Shown here: in pieces, positions 1 through 10,906 of the stretch
Layout: each line of letters opens with the position of its first letter
Numbering within the stretch: the stretch's first letter is position 1
Assembly (NCBI RefSeq): GCF_964340395.1
Contig: NC_135556.1
Location: 5,340,001-5,404,000, forward strand
Length of the DNA: 64,000 nucleotides
Origin: Glandiceps talaboti
Taxonomy: Eukaryota > Hemichordata > Enteropneusta > Spengelidae
Direction of reading: 5' to 3'
Position numbers and translations under genes: made by a program
Notes under the pieces: model-generated
Told to the model about the DNA's origin: nothing
The model's database searches: none
What the model saw: the letters and a program-made list of their open reading frames with translations, nothing else

Positions 1-574
1 TGTTAATTAATGTTTTGAATGTATTGCGATTATGTTGATGATCAAAAATTTTGATTAATAATTCATTGTTTTATTTTTATTGTTTAATAATCGTGAAAAA
101 TTCGTTTATAACTGCAGTCACATGGTTGCAGATCAGTCATAAGGTTGTAGTCACCTGCAAATTTTAAACTGATGTAGAATGAGTAAATTAATTCACTAAT
201 TCAACTGTTAATGCGGCCATTTATTTTGTTATAAATCCATTTAGTATTATATTTTATTGAAGGTTGCCATACGAATATAAATCCTCTACTTTTCCTCTTT
301 TCTTTTGCAGATATTTTGAAAAAATAAAGACAATTTGAAAAGGTACGTACTAGTGTAGATATCTACACCACGTGTCTCTTAATTAATTACTGCCTTGCAC
401 TAAAACTACAGTTCTAATTTGTCAATATTCTTATTAATTTGGGTCTTTTCTCTTGTCTGTTCCATATTCTGGCTATTGATATTTCAGCATTTAATTTTTA
501 ATCTGTTTTCTTTGGAGCTTTTCTCTTTTCTATTCCACATTCTGGTTATTTCAGTATTTAGTTAAATTTTCAAA
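1..574 (+). other. Upstream region of the recombinase gene, possible 5' UTR exon
   Basis: AT-rich DNA with no open frame. A pyrimidine tract ending in TTTTGCAG at 310 is followed by a 32-nt segment (311-342) and then GTACGTAC, which looks like a small non-coding exon. A second acceptor, GGTTATTTCAG, ends at 554, twenty bases before the ATG. A spliced 5' UTR (311-342 joined to 555-574) is therefore plausible. Two near-copies of a TCTTTTCTCTTTTC-type stretch (around 445 and 520) suggest a small local duplication. This is inferred from splice-site shape only. Confidence 0.35.
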
Positions 575-3037
575 ATGTCAAGTGAACACTCTGATATTGA
601 GTCAATTAATGATTGCTCCAGTAGTGGTTCAGAATATGAACTAACAGATATTGACATGGTGTCTGCTGATGGCAATGACAGTGAAACTGAGAGACAATTT
701 CACTTCAAAGCAACCTCTTTTTTTTCAAAAAAGAAAAAAGAAAAAAATGGTGCCCCCCCAAAAGTGAAAACCCCAAAAGTGAAAAAAAATGGTGTAGAAA
801 AAACAAAAAAAAGGCAACCAAAGCTGTGCTGTATAAATGGCTGCAATGCCAAAGTCATAGATACTGCAAGACTACAAATGCACAGTTTTTCTAAAAATAA
901 AGCCTCTAAAAAGGTGTCTGAAATTGCACTTCAAAGTAGAATAAAAACATATACAAATAAAGGCAACAGACCATATAAAAAGTGCCCACACGATGACTGT
1001 CATCAGAAAGTGAAACGTGTTGATCAGCATCTGATAAAATTCCATGGTTTAACAAAGGGCACACGAGTGTACAAGCATTTGGTTAGTAAAAGCAGAATTA
1101 CTGCAATTAAAGCAGGGATACAGAAAAGGAAAAACACTCTCAAAGACAGATGTAAAGAAAGAACAAACTCTGAGATCGATGATGAAATAAATCCCGGTCA
1201 AAATCAAAATCCAGATAACAAACCCAGCTATCATCATATTGTGGAACATTTTGAAGACCACTTGAAAGGTCTATATGGGGCGAATAAGAATGACAAATCA
1301 GCCATACAACATAAAACACAAATAGTAAGCATAATCAAAGGCATTAACAACACCATTAGTTCCTTGCAAGATGCCAAGTTGATGGAAGTATTCTTCCGCC
1401 AAATGCTACAGGATGGTTACCAAGCATCCTCCGTTAAGTCCTACATAGGTTCGGCCAGGTTATTTTATGATTTTTGCATTACACAAGATTTAGATGTTAT
1501 ATGTAATCCTGATAGACTGAAACAAGTGATGGTGAAATTTGCCTCAGCTCTGAATAAAAAAGTAGCACTGAGACGCACAGAGTTGCAAGTGGAGCAATTA
1601 AATGAGTTAATCTCTCCAAAGGAAATAGATTCTTTTGAGAGAAGCCAAGTACCTTTATTTGCCTTTACAACTGTTGCCAAGGCGACAGATGGAGATGGTA
1701 ATATGACTTTGGCAGAGTATATAGACATCAGAAATTACATCATGACGCAATTAGTACTAGACAATGCCATGCGATCTGGCGCTGTCATATCTATTACTAT
1801 TGGGGGTTACAGGAGAGCACAGACTGATGGCATCAATAAAGTAGTTATGGTCACAGACCATAAAACAGCAGCATCGCATGGTGTAGCCAGAATTGTGTTC
1901 TTAGGAAAACTAACAGGACTGACAAATATTTTCCTAAATGAAATATTGCCCCAATTCTGTAATGACACCTCAGATGACCAGCCATTATTTCAGACAACGG
2001 GTGGGGTTAGCTTCTCCACATCAAAGTTTGCCAGGGTTATAAATCGTACCTGGCAAAAGAGCATTGTGTCTGACAAAACACTTACGGCAACTAAACATAG
2101 AAAAGGTACTGTCTGCATGGTATTAGAACATGATAAAGATAGTGGGGAAGTCCTTGCTGACCACATGGGTCATAGGCGACCAACACAGTTAAAACACTAT
2201 GATATACGAATGAAAACAAAAGATAGCCTAGCCGTGACATCAAGGGTCAAAATGTTAAGACAACAAGTTATTAAGCAAGGTGACGGTAAAAGCGTGCCGG
2301 GATTATTTGATGGTCAGAATGAGAGAGGTGAGGAACCATTAACAACAGAAGTCTACACTGAAAGTGAGACAACCGGTGATGTTGGTGGAACTGGATGGAA
2401 TGAAGAGGTAGGATCGAAGTTAGAGATCATATTCTGTATGTATGTGTATGTGTTTGTTTGTTTGTTTGTTTGTTTGTTCATAAATGTGTACAGTGTATCC
2501 AAGTGTATATATGTGTATGAAGTCTCTACATGCATTGGAAACTTACCTTCTCAATACATCCAAAAATGTTATATCTTGATATTAATGTGATCATATTTTT
2601 CCAATTTACAGAGTGAAACTTTCAGTCATGTGACTGATAAGTATTCCAAAGAGAGTGGCGTCACATCGTTCAAAACAGAATTAGTAAGTAAAGATTACAA
2701 TGAACAACAACTTCAAAATGATAAATAAATTTGAAAGCCATGTATTGATAAATCTTATACATATTTATCTTTAACATTTGTTTTTGTTTTTGTTTTCTTT
2801 CAGTCAGAGCAGTCTATCCATGGCAGAAGGTCGTTCTCCACTCTACAGTGTGACATAATAAAAGTGGTATTTAAAGACTACATCCAACATGAGAGTATAA
2901 CCATGGAAAGAGTTAAGAAACAGTTTCAAAATGCTGACTTCGTAAAGCAGATGGGGGATATAACTGCTAAACAAGTATACGATAGAGTGAGAGCCTACTT
3001 TAGACAAAAAAAAAGAGGACATAAAAGCAAAGAATAA
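575..3037 (+). CDS. Crypton-like tyrosine recombinase with C2H2-type fingers, three exons
   Basis: Exons are 575-2407, 2612-2683 and 2804-3037. Both introns are GT-AG and phase 0, giving about 712 residues. The N-terminus is acidic, then a Lys-rich block (about 50-80), then two Cys/His modules: C85, C86, C90, H103, and C137-x4-C142-x9-H152-x4-H157. From about 220 an SAM-like core-binding region leads into a tyrosine-recombinase domain. Its catalytic set is R400 (in NAMRSG), K430 (TDHK), R509 (TKHR, the usual His being Thr506), H533 (MGH) and nucleophile Y542 (HY). The H-to-Y spacing of nine residues is typical. The unspliced frame would end in repeat-coded residues, so splicing at 2407 is preferred. 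The last exon encodes a basic 77-residue tail with VYDRVRAYF. Family knowledge: such proteins cut and rejoin DNA through a 3'-phosphotyrosine bond. It may be an active Crypton or a host gene derived from one. No terminal inverted repeats were seen, as expected for Cryptons. Confidence 0.85.
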
Positions 3038-3197
3038 AAGTGCTGTCCAGTAGATGACCCTATTGACATGTACGGTGTTTTTAACGAAATGACCAGCAAA
3101 CGTCGAGTTACGGACTGGGTAGCACTTGTGGGTAATAAACTAGCAATTTTTGTGCGTAAACAAGTTGACTTAAAGCTCTTTGACAGGTTTTGTTGTC

Positions 3198-3198
3198 A

Positions 3199-3243
<45 letters not shown>

Positions 3244-3331
3244 TTACTCGTATGTATGTATGTATGTATGTATGTATGTATGTATGTATGTATGTATGTA
3301 TGTATGTATGTATGTATGTATGTATGTATGT
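3198..3331. repeat. (TGTC)n then (TATG)n microsatellite
   Basis: About eleven TGTC units (3198-3243) run directly into about twenty TATG units (3250-3331). It begins about 160 bp past the recombinase stop codon. Open frames here are repeat-coded and are not genes. Confidence 0.97.
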
Positions 3332-4202
3332 GTGACCAAGATTTTGATAAAATATAATGTATACTCTGTCTCATCAGTGACCTGTAATTCTTTGTAATGC
3401 ATATCACACTGTGACCTTTTGTGGGACGCCCTCACGAGGCAGAGAGGCGACATCAATCGACCTCTTTAGCAATATGGCTGTCTGACAATAGGTTAGTAAT
3501 TTCCTGTTGCTGTTTACAATCGCTCATAAAAGTGTGTTATCTTTGACATCCACGTCTATTACCGAGATGGAATGAATATATAGTATCTCTAGAACTCTCA
3601 ATTGTAATATTTATGAAGGACGTTCAGGATTTCGTGAGTTTTGAGCATTTATTTCGAGTCGATGGATTTGCTATGGAAAGTCACATGTTGCATTGTATAC
3701 GATGTCCGAACTGTCAGTTATTGTTGTGATAAACTTTTTGGAACTTTATCAGCTGTAAGTCTTGTACACCTTGATACGCAATAACTAAAGTAATAATCCT
3801 CTGCTTACTCAGAATTTCTGTAAACAGCGTAACATGTCTGAAACCCATTTATTTTAATAGTGTAACCATAATTATTGCAAAATGTGTCACAATGTATTTT
3901 TGTTTTGAATGATATGCGCATTACAACAGATATTATAATTTTGATTGGTATAAGATATTTTGAAAGTTATTTTGTCTGCTTGTATCAATAAGTATTGTAA
4001 TTCTCTTTTGCAATATGGCTGTCTGACAATAGGTACTGCCATGGACAGATGGAGCCGCTGACTGATAGCAATAAAAACATTACAACTTATAGTGTGAACC
4101 ATGTCTGCGACTGAGTCAGTGTATGATCGTGTTCCCCTGGAGGGTTTGGGCTAAAAATACACAACGCAATCCAAGTTAACATCGACGATCACAACCGAAC
4201 CG
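3332..4202. other. Non-coding stretch with a 25-bp direct repeat
   Basis: No exon is visible. A 25-bp sequence beginning GCAATATGGCTGTCTG occurs identically at 3469-3493 and 4010-4034, 541 bp apart, so the piece between may have been inserted or duplicated. A GACGCCCTCACGAGG motif at 3425 resembles GGCGCCCTC motifs near 6834 and 8382. Confidence 0.6.
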
Positions 4203-4214
4203 ATGCCAGGGGTC

Positions 4215-4429
4215 ACATATGTATGTAATGTATGTATGTATGTATGTATGTATGTATGTATGTATGTCATGTTATGTATGTCATGTTATGTATGTTATGT
4301 ATGTATGTATGTATGTATGTATGTATGTATGTATGTATGTATGTATGTATATATGTATGTATGTATGTATGTACATATGTATGTATGTACGTACGTACGT
4401 ACGTACGTATGTATGTATGTATGTATGTA

Positions 4430-4462
<33 letters not shown>

Positions 4463-4587
4463 TTTTATGAGTGTGTATGTATGTATGTATGTATGTATGT
4501 GTGTGTGTGTGTATGTATGTGTGTATGTGTGTGTATGTATGTACGTACGTACGTACGTACGTACGTTTGTATGTATGTATGTATGTA

Positions 4588-4618
<31 letters not shown>

Positions 4619-4708
4619 ATGTGTGTGTGTGTGTGTGTGTGACATGTGTGTATGTATGTATGTATGTATGTATGTATGTATGTACGTACGTTTGTATGTA
4701 TGTATGTA
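4215..4708. repeat. Compound (TATG)/(TACG)/(TG) microsatellite
   Basis: Long TATG runs are interrupted by (ACGT)n blocks (for example 4389-4408 and 4542-4566) and (GT)n blocks (4435-4462 and others). Alternating sub-motifs indicate slippage plus point mutation. All frames stay open on both strands through the repeat; none should be annotated as coding. Confidence 0.97.
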
Positions 4709-4724
4709 TACTAAAGTCCCATAA

Positions 4725-5425
4725 GAATCCTGTGGGACTTTGTCCCACAGGAATCCCATTGGATTGCAATGGGATTGTGTCCCATGGGATTCATGTGGGA
4801 CAAACATGGGATTCAAATGGTAATTTGGAACAGTATCCCACACCAGTCCTATGGGAATCCTACATCAGTCCTATGGGAATCCTACATCAGTCCTATGGGA
4901 ATCCTACATCAATCCCATACTAGTCCCACACCAGTCCTATGGGAATCCAACATCAATCCCATACTAGTCCCACACCAGTCCTATGGGAATCCTTCATCAA
5001 TCCCATACTAGTCCCACTCGTATCCCACACCAGTCCTTTGAGAATCCAACATCAATCCCATACTAGTCCCACTCGTATCCCACACCAGTCCCAAGAGAAT
5101 ACTACATCAATACCTTACTAGTCCCGTCTGTATCACACACCAGTCCTATGGGAATCCTACATCAATCCCATACTAGTCCCACTCGTATCCCACACCAGTC
5201 CCAAGAGAATACTACATCAATACCTTACTAGTCCCGTCTGTATCACACACCAGTCCTATGGGAATCCTACATCAATCCCATACTAGTCCCACTTGTATCA
5301 CACACCAGTCCCAAGAGAATACTACATCAATCCAATACTTGTCCTGCAGCAGTCCCATGGGAATCCTACATCAGTTTTATACTATTCCTACTATAACACC
5401 ATGCAGTCTCATGGGAATGCAACAC
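4725..5425. repeat. TGGGA/TCCCA minisatellite with higher-order units
   Basis: Monomers combine CAGTCCTATGGGAATCC, TACATCAATCCCATA and CTAGTCCCAC. Three 22-bp units come first (from about 4850), then about 44-55-bp units, then two nearly identical 110-bp units (5141-5250 and 5251-5360) that alternate a TATGGGAATCC half with a CAAGAGAATAC half. The left edge (4728-4762) is a hairpin, with AATCCTGTGGGAC facing GTCCCACAGGAAT. The right end decays gradually up to about 5425. Confidence 0.93.
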
Positions 5426-5626
5426 AAATTCTGAACTAGTCACAACTGGACTGTATAACAGTGTAACAACAATCCATACTTGTCCTATCTGGATCCCACA
5501 GAAATGTACATCACTCAATCGAGATAAATCATACATACAATTGAATGAACTATAAAAATGTAAAAGATTTATTAATATCAAACAAATAACAAGAATAGAA
5601 GTTCAAGTATCTTGACACAATAAAAT

Positions 5627-5757
5627 TCATGCTTGCAGTTCTGGTGGTTGCTGTTTCTGTGTTCTTCTACGAGCCATTTTTTTCTCGTTGCTCAGTTTTG
5701 CCTTGATGGCATCCCTCACCCTTTGGCGAGGACAACTAAATTTGTCCTTGACATGAT
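5627..5757 (-). CDS. Putative terminal coding exon, gene unknown
   Basis: On the minus strand a strong acceptor (a pyrimidine tract ending CTCTTTCAG at 5758-5760) is followed by a 131-nt open exon ending in TGA (5627-5629). A candidate AATAAA lies 54-59 bp beyond (complement of 5568-5573). The peptide starts HVKDKFSCPRQRVRDAIKAK and ends in a basic, Gln-rich tail (MARRRTQKQQ then PPELQA). The VKDKF..R..VRDAI..KL pattern recalls the tail of BEN-like or transposon-derived DNA-binding proteins, but this is a weak resemblance. No convincing upstream exon was found in 5760-7300, so it may be the remnant of a gene or an exon of a distant one. Incoming phase: one nucleotide comes from the previous exon. 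Confidence 0.4.
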
Positions 5758-5760
5758 CTG

Positions 5761-7340
5761 AAAGAGAAAAAGAAAAGTGAACTGGTTAGATAGATATAAG
5801 CTAGTCAGACAGTTATAAGTATTGAAGTCACGATTTTTTTTAGAAATGTTTACATGTTTATAGCACATCAATATGTTAGTCATTTAAAATTGGAAAAAAA
5901 TTATAAAAATAAGGGTAGTGGAAGCAGACAGGTTCTGATGACGTTATGTTGCTAGGAGACGAGAAGGGAGGCAGATCAGTGGTAGCAAAGATGACTTGCA
6001 TGTTGACATCGTTGACAGACGTGGCACCATAGCGAACTTTAATATGGGAATACTGAGGTACAGCATACATGGTTGATTTTGGACGATGGCAGATTTTGAA
6101 CGTAGAAGTGACAAATTTGGTATCTCTTGGTAGAGTGATAACAGAGATTGGTACTTTATAGTCATGGAGACAATAGCTTTGCATAAATTATCACGTGATA
6201 AAATATTATACAGCACTAGATAACCGAACTCGCTCGGTCTTTTCCTCAAAGGTCTGAGGTGTGAATGAGACCAAAAATGCCGGTTTCTGTCAAGGCTTTC
6301 GGCTTCCTTGTGTTGTCGGTATGTCTCAATTGTTTATATGTTGTCAATGAAAAAATGGATGTACACTATTGTAGGTTTTACATATTTTATTTTCGTGTTG
6401 AAGCTGAGGACCTCGTGAAGCTGTGATATTTAATCGCTACAAACCAGAGTGTCTTTGAGCGTACGAAATGATAAACAAACGGTAGAGAAGAGGTACAAAG
6501 AGCACAAGACGGAAAAAAATCAAACTCACAGTTTTGTGCGTGGTTCTTTAGTAAAATGCCTTTAAGTATTACCAAAATTCATCTGAACAATTAGCAATAT
6601 CAGTCAAACTGAAAAATATTGTTTTTGTCATCATTGGTGTTTCAGAAACCCCAGTAAACGTCTGAATAAATTTGAAAGAACTTGCCTTAAAGTACAAATT
6701 AATGAGTCCAGTTAATCCGTATGGTTGACTCTTCTAATTATACTTCTTTTATGTTTATAAGTATTTGATAAATGAAATGAAACAAATAAATCAAAACACT
6801 GTCTTAGGTTGAGGGGTAGTCTGTAAGGTACGGGGCGCCCTCACCAAAGGGGTTGTGTGAGGCTAATGTGATTAGTGTAGTAAATGTGTCTAACTTGAGC
6901 CATCGTTGAGGGGACTTTTAACTCTAAATTAACTCTTTCAAGCATAGACCCTACACTTCAAATAATTAATTGAAATAATCATCAGTGACAAGTGTATGGA
7001 TAGTTTGTGTTCAGTTAGTGTTGGTATTTATGAGTATAGTTGGATACTCATATAAGTTGATTATGTCGATAAAAAAACAACGGCACGGTATGTGTGTTTC
7101 GATTTTGTTAACGAGTTCAAACCAAAGTACGTCTAGTGTCGTCTGGGGTGGTCTCGTAGACAGTGGTGAGAGTCTAAAGGAAGACTGGACTGAGAAGGAT
7201 AAACCTCTTCTTAATGTGCTGTCAACGTAAAAGGAAGATGTTTAATATTTTTTCATTGTTTAACCATTAATTATAAACATCTCATTACATCAAATATACT
7301 TTAAGATCACAGTAACTGTCTCAGTGTGTCTGTCAGTAAA
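5761..7340. other. Non-coding region, no gene seen
   Basis: Would be intron or upstream DNA if the exon at 5627-5757 is real. The longest minus-strand frame (5876-6184, 102 codons) has no good splice sites and no recognisable domain, and its length is expected by chance at this AT content. A GGGGCGCCCTCACC motif lies at 6832. Confidence 0.5.
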
Positions 7341-7344
7341 GTTG

Positions 7345-7522
7345 TTACCAAGGTGATAACGGGACACCATTCTCTGGACAGCAGACAATAGTCACAATGA
7401 AGACTTACCGACAATGATTGACAGCTCAACAAATACGACAAAGACTTGCCAACACTTGATTGACAACTGAACAATAGCGATGACAACGAGTATTTGTCGA
7501 CAGTTGAGTGACAGCCCAACGT
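7345..7522. repeat. Degenerate GACTTGCCGACA minisatellite, left part
   Basis: Diverged units of about 45 bp built on GACTTGCCGACAGTTGATTG, with ATGACAA linkers. The same unit reappears at 7905-7945 and 10090-10290. Confidence 0.75.
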
Positions 7523-7726
7523 GTGTATGATAGTGCTTTTGCCGTATGCGGTCCTAGACTATGGAATTCCATTCCACAAGAGTTGAAATGTTTAGATGAA
7601 ATGGAACAATTTAAAAGAGGGTTGAAGACATACCTGTTTAAAGTTTCTTACAACTTGTAACTGTTGATTTTAGCCAAGTTTCTGTTTTAAACACTTTTAG
7701 GAATGGTTTTATTATGATATTGATGT

Positions 7727-7766
<40 letters not shown>

Positions 7767-7895
7767 TTTTTTTTACAGTATTTCTTAAATGTCTCTTAAC
7801 TTATCAAATGTCTCTTTTAACTTATTGTGCAGCGCTTTTGAATATTTTCTTTTAAATAGAGGAAGCGCTTTAGAAATGAAATAAATGTTAAATAT
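7523..7895 (+). pseudogene. 3' end of a non-LTR retrotransposon (LINE), 5'-truncated
   Basis: The frame 7523-7660 encodes VYDSAFAVCGPRLWNSIPQE and then a ...FKRGLKTYLF... stretch before a TAA stop. This is the usual C-terminal tail of L2/CR1-type LINE reverse transcriptase ORFs (GPRLWNSLP...FK..LKTYLF). It is followed by an (ATT)n tract (7731-7762) and a GCGCTTT-bearing 3' UTR ending near AAATAAATG at 7880. Only the last 45 codons remain, typical of 5' truncation at insertion. It splits the minisatellite on both sides. Confidence 0.8.
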
Positions 7896-7899
7896 TAAA

Positions 7900-7945
7900 T
7901 GTTATGATGACAAAGCCCTGCCGACAGTTGATTGACAGCGTATCA
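7900..7945. repeat. GACTTGCCGACA minisatellite, right part
   Basis: One unit (GCCGACAGTTGATTGACAG) just after the LINE tail. It continues the array at 7345-7522, so the LINE landed inside the array. Confidence 0.6.
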
Positions 7946-8568
7946 TTACAACGGAACACTTTGGTGAGTTAGTGGAGTGTCTTATCTTATCGGTCTTTAA
8001 CCACGTGCAGTAGGTATTACTTTCGAGAACCACTGAACGCCAGATATCGGAAACTATTTCAAATGTACAATACACCATATACTAGTACGCAAGTTATCAG
8101 AAAGACAAAAGATTATATAGTTTGGCCACTAGGAGTGCTGTTCAGAAACAGATGTAGGTGAGGGGTGAGGGCATCGATACATGTATAGTTTCTTGTCAAA
8201 GAATCACAATTTCAAAATGTTTTACAGCTAAATTTGGTTGTATTTTCTATCAGCCTAAATATTCTATTGACTTTGTCGCCAATGACAGATTATTTTTAGA
8301 AATCATGATGTTTTGTCCAAATTGTCCTGTTCATGTAATAAGTCTGCTATATGATTTTAGCTATGACTTTTCCTCGTATGGGGCGCCCTCGTGTGACAGG
8401 TCTTTCCAAAATGACTGCAAGGTGGGTATCTGGAATGTGCTGTATCATTTGAAGGAGACATGCCCCTGAGATCATATACCTCAACTCCCGACCACAAAAT
8501 TAATTTAAGAACTGAAGTTGAGACTATTGCACCTAACCACGTCCATTTTTCTTCATTTTAAAGTCGGT
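7946..8568. other. Non-coding region
   Basis: No exon or element recognised. A TGGGGCGCCCTCGTGTGAC motif (8379-8398) matches the GGCGCCCTC motif seen at 6832. Confidence 0.5.
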
Positions 8569-8703
8569 ATGTATATGATGTGTCATGTAACATACCCCAG
8601 TCTTGATAGTTTTTATGTATATTGTAATGCATTAATTCGACCAGAATAATATACAGCAAAACTATCAGTGACTGGAGTAGAATACATGACACATCATATA
8701 CAT
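8569..8703. mobile_element. Short hairpin element (MITE-like), 135 bp
   Basis: The two ends are inverted copies: ATGTATATGATGTGTCATGT at the left and its complement at the right. Arms of about 56 bp pair with few mismatches (sharing ..CCAGTC..TGATAGTTTT..TGTATATT) around a 20-nt loop. A nonautonomous foldback or MITE is likely. No clear target duplication was found. Confidence 0.7.
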
Positions 8704-10089
8704 TTTTTTTTAGCTTTTTGCAATGTATTGCGTTATAAACACAGACTTGCTTGGTCTATGTTGTTTCACATTGATTTTCAAGTAGGAAGCCATGACAAAA
8801 TTGTTCCACAATTTAAAATTAAAAATCCAAAATAAATACCCAATCTTCTTCCATATGGCCACTTTAAACCACTTCAGAAGTCGGAACGGATTTTGCTCTT
8901 TAAATCTGACAAAACAGGCGACAAATGATCTTGCAAATTTGTTTGCCTCGAGTGAACACCACAAAGAGAAAATGAGTGTAATAAGGTGTATATAAAGGCC
9001 ATTGATACCTTTTGACCTTTGTTTCATTTGTGAAACACCACGGAAAACCGATCGAACACACTTGAAGCAACTGTCACACAAAACTGTATTCCCGTCATTC
9101 AACAGTACATGTAATCTGCGAAGGTTTATCTCAATTTAAAAAAAGTACAATCACGGATTTTATATAATGCTATACATGATGGACAGCACACCATAAAAGA
9201 AAAACCATGTACACTTGAATTGGAGATGAAAATCAAATCAAATCAACCATTAAACTGTGCGTCGATATTTTACTATGACTTTGAAATGATGACTCTGGGG
9301 AAATGTTATGAATAGGCGATTAATAATTCAACAGTATGGTGGCCGGATTTATCATTAATTTCCTGATGGGACCTTATGGTCTATCTCTCTATAGGTTTTA
9401 ATGTTAAAAGCCTAGATATTCGTTAAACAAAAGACGTCATCACAAATCCGATTAGCATACACGTGAACTAGGGCATCAGCAACGTTTACATCTTTATACA
9501 TTATATATTAGCAAACAGTCAACCTTTGTCGAATAATTGCGATGGTAAAGTTAACTCGCAAGTACCACTCGTGTAATTCATATACCTACAATTAATACAC
9601 GTGAAGCCAGTTAACCCGAAACAGAAATTCGTATGGCTATAGACAAATATCTTACTAATATCACTGCATCTCATTATCTTGCTGTACAAAGATCTCCATT
9701 TTTCTTTCTTCGGGTTACTATTATCTTGGGAGATCAGCGCTAAATTATTTATAGTGTCACAGCATATACTTTTGATATATACGGCATTACAAACAACTTT
9801 GCCCCTAAGCTAATAAGAATAATTTATAAACTAGAGTACATCAAAAACGGTAAACTCATCACATCACTCTGGTACCACACTGACCTGTGCTTGATAACCA
9901 CAAGGTGGTTTACACAGTATCAAGCGCAAGCTGAAAATGTAGAAATATTACATTATATGTCGAACCACAAGTCTTAGATGAAATATAGAGATGTTTAGGA
10001 GATTTTTAAGAATCATGACAGATTTATTCAACTACCTGACACACCTAATGTCTCATAGGGTGAAAACTGTATAATTAATAATGACTATG
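8704..10089. other. Non-coding region
   Basis: No coding exon could be supported. A 130-codon minus-strand frame (8710-9102) has no recognisable domain, signal or splice context and is about as long as the best chance frame expected in 64 kb of AT-rich DNA. Confidence 0.5.
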
Positions 10090-10290
10090 ACCACCAAACC
10101 CCTGTGGTGGTGATAACGAGACACTACTACTTGGACCATTTAAGTTCGTCAGCAATAGACAATGATCATGATGAAAAGACTTGCCGACAGTTGATTGACA
10201 GCTAAACAATAACAATGACAAGTATTTGCCGACAGTTGATTGACAGCTCAACATTGACTATGATGTAGAGACTTGCTGACAATTGAAATT
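10090..10290. repeat. GACTTGCCGACA minisatellite, second locus
   Basis: Three diverged units containing GACTTGCCGACAGTTGATTG (about 10175, 10225, 10265), preceded by a GGTGATAACGAGACAC segment. This matches the GGTGATAACGGGACAC that precedes the array at 7345, so the same composite repeat was copied to both places. Confidence 0.7.
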
Positions 10291-10771
10291 ATTAATTTAA
10301 CCGTAACACAATCTTACCTCATTTGAAACTGTGACAGGGGGTGACACTTTCTAGCAACACCTGTTACACATCGATCGATCAATTATGGCTATGGACAATA
10401 TCTAGAGTTTACGGTCTGATTTTAAAACTCACATTTCTCATACTAATAAAAAAATATCTGTCGCTAAGTGACGTGGTAATGGTTGAAATAGTGATGAAAG
10501 TGGCAGTGACCAGTGGCGGTGATGGTTGCTTTGGTGGAAGTCGTGATGGTAGTGTATCGGTGCGTTGGTGTGTTGGTGGTGGAGGTGATAGTGCTCGGGG
10601 ACACGATCGATAAAGCTGAGACATATGCAACAATGTAACATAAATGGTAAAATGAGAGAGAAGAGAAAATTGAATTCACCAAGGCATTTATTTCGCTATC
10701 CATATACTAGTATACTATAACAAGTCAGATGGGATATTCAACAACGTATTTACTTGCATCTGAGCAATAAC

Positions 10772-10802
10772 AATTTGTTGTTGTTGTTGTTGTTGTTGTT
10801 GC
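10772..10802. repeat. (TTG)n microsatellite
   Basis: About ten TTG units ending in GCAG. Confidence 0.95.
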
Positions 10803-10906
10803 AGTTATTTTCAACGGATAGTGATATCTAATGTGCCGACGAAAAACTGACAGCAAGAACTTTCAAATATATATGTTGATCATATCTTCTGAGTCCCGCG
10901 ATTATA

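Noticed and set aside
4203-4923. Long overlapping open frames of YVCM/IHTY residues on both strands (also at 15, 18, 22, 35-37 kb)
   Set aside because: They are direct translations of (TATG)n/(TACA)n microsatellites, open in all frames because the repeat has no stop codon.
4725-5425. CRISPR-like array of short repeats
   Set aside because: Repeats are contiguous with no unique spacers and vary in length; this is a minisatellite in an animal genome.
5876-6249. Minus-strand frames of about 100 codons as upstream exons of the 5627-5757 exon
   Set aside because: No matching acceptor or donor and no recognisable protein family; a stop codon lies directly before the first Met.
8710-9102. 130-codon minus-strand frame as a gene
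   Set aside because: No domain, splice sites or signal; about one frame of this length is expected by chance in 64 kb at this AT content.
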